A stretch of DNA of 6,911 nt from Methanomicrobiales archaeon (lineage in GTDB: Archaea > Halobacteriota > Methanomicrobia > Methanomicrobiales > Methanoculleaceae): NCBI GenBank assembly GCA_012510295.1, contig JAAZID010000072.1, positions 1 through 6,911 of the forward strand. The letters run 5' to 3'. Of this stretch, positions 6,058-6,911 are shown piece after piece (position 1 is the stretch's first letter; each line of letters starts with the position of its first letter). The notes beneath the pieces were generated by a model. That model searched no databases. It saw only the letters and a program-made list of their open reading frames with translations, and was not told the origin of the DNA. Position numbers and translations under genes: made by a program.

Positions 6058-6911
6058 TTAGACCCGGTACTGCTGGGTGATCCTCTTTAAGCGGGCACCG
6101 AGTTCATGCAGATCCTCGGCGGTCTTCTCCGCCTTGCGGGTGGTCTCAAGGTTCTTCTGTGCCGCGTCGCGTATGTTCTCCATCGCGCTGGAGATCTGGT
6201 CGACCCCGGAGGCCTGGGTCTGGATCGATGTGGCGATCTCAAGAACCTCCTGCGATGTCTCCGCGATCGACTGGGCGAGCACCTCGATAGCCTCCTGGGC
6301 GTTGTTCGTCAACCGGACCGCATCTGCGACGGACCGCATCCCCTGCTCGGTCGAGGCCGCGGTCGATGAGACCCCCTGCTGGATATCGGTCAGGATGGCC
6401 CGGATGTTCGATGTCGCCTTCTTCGACTGCTCGGCGAGGTTGTGGATCTCGTTTGCGACGACTGCAAACCCTCTCCCGAACTCCCCGGCCTTGGCAGCTT
6501 CGATGGATGCGTTCACCGCGAGGAGGTTCGATTGTTCTGATATATCGGTCACCGTGGCGATGATCTCGCCGACGGCCTGGCTCTGCTCAGAGAGCCTGAT
6601 GACGTTCATCCGGATGATGTCCATCTGCCGCTGGATCTGGTTCATGCCCTCCAGGGTCTCGCGCACCGACCTCTGGCCGCCCTTCGAGACCTCGAGTGCC
6701 TTCATGGCCTTTTCGGAGACGCCCTTCGTCTTCTGGTTCACAAGTTCTGTCTTCTTTCGGACACTTTCGACTGAGTCTGAGGTCTCGTTCACCGTTGCGG
6801 CCGTCTGAGAACTCGCCGTGGCGAGCTGGGTCGTGACCGCCAGGATCTCGTTTGAAGCGAGGGAGAGGACCGAGACGCCCTCGTAGAGTTCCTCGCTGAT
6901 CAGTTTCATCA
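6058..6911 (-). CDS. Methyl-accepting chemotaxis protein signalling domain (5' end at or beyond the window edge)
   Basis: The 283 visible residues form the cytoplasmic signalling hairpin of a chemoreceptor. Counting from the Met at 6909, the conserved tip lies around residues 122-160 ([18 protein letters not shown], then [13 protein letters not shown]), with the turn near Glu143-Gly145. Arms of about 141 residues on each side correspond to roughly 20 heptads per arm, close to the 40-heptad receptor class. Ala/Ser/Thr/Gln/Glu-rich heptads (for example [11 protein letters not shown], 33-43) are candidate adaptation sites, but no methylation enzyme is in the window. The C-terminus ends ITQQYRV and lacks a CheR-docking pentapeptide. 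Sensor, membrane or HAMP segments would have to lie upstream of the visible part. The frame meets the edge as xTG-ATG-AAA, so it either continues outward or starts at 6909 with a TGATG overlap on an upstream gene. The immediate cheA neighbour indicates that this receptor feeds that kinase. Confidence 0.93.
   Translation of the reverse strand, partial: MKLISEELYEGVSVLSLASNEILAVTTQLATASSQTAATVNETSDSVESVRKKTELVNQKTKGVSEKAMKALEVSKGGQRSVRETLEGMNQIQRQMDIIRMNVIRLSEQSQAVGEIIATVTDISEQSNLLAVNASIEAAKAGEFGRGFAVVANEIHNLAEQSKKATSNIRAILTDIQQGVSSTAASTEQGMRSVADAVRLTNNAQEAIEVLAQSIAETSQEVLEIATSIQTQASGVDQISSAMENIRDAAQKNLETTRKAEKTAEDLHELGARLKRITQQYRV

Noticed and set aside
6077..6808. 243-codon plus-strand open frame antisense to the chemoreceptor
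   Set aside because: It mirrors the codon bias of the repetitive heptad-coding MCP gene. The translation is Ser/Ala-rich with no recognisable domain, while the opposite strand is clearly the gene.

Overview
The window reads as chromosomal DNA of a methanogenic archaeon, most likely of the order Methanomicrobiales (a Methanoculleus-like genome is my best guess). The reasons are high GC in the genes (about 60% by eye), GAGGTG-type ribosome sites, and a histidine-kinase H-box of the form TRHDLLNQL, which is typical of methanogen kinases. The species assignment is inference, not demonstrated.

All five genes at 227-6911 lie on the minus strand and are nearly contiguous, so they look like one operon read from right to left. 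The order is a chemoreceptor (MCP; its start is at or beyond the right edge), a CheA kinase with a fused C-terminal receiver, a receiver-histidine kinase, a membrane-anchored PAS histidine kinase, and truA (tRNA pseudouridine synthase). Gaps are 11 nt, 7-19 nt (depending on the start chosen), 24 nt, and a 1-nt TGATG overlap. No promoter is visible inside the run, so it probably lies outside the window.

The proposed logic is that MCP controls CheA autophosphorylation. CheA can pass phosphate to its own receiver or to the receiver at the front of the next protein, whose output is itself a histidine kinase. The fourth protein is a paralogue of that kinase, but its phosphoacceptor histidine is replaced by threonine while the ATP-binding boxes remain recognisable. 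This resembles an alternative-function chemosensory system rather than a classical motility set. CheW, CheB, CheR and a stand-alone CheY are not in the window.

The left 231 bases are accessory DNA. Positions 2-94 (+) encode what looks like the N-terminus of an IS200/IS605-family TnpB protein. That frame stops being TnpB-like exactly where a 137-bp AT-richer element (95-231) begins. The element has 28-bp imperfect terminal inverted repeats (23 of 28 matching) and resembles a MITE or an emptied insertion sequence. Its right end abuts truA and supplies the truA stop codon.
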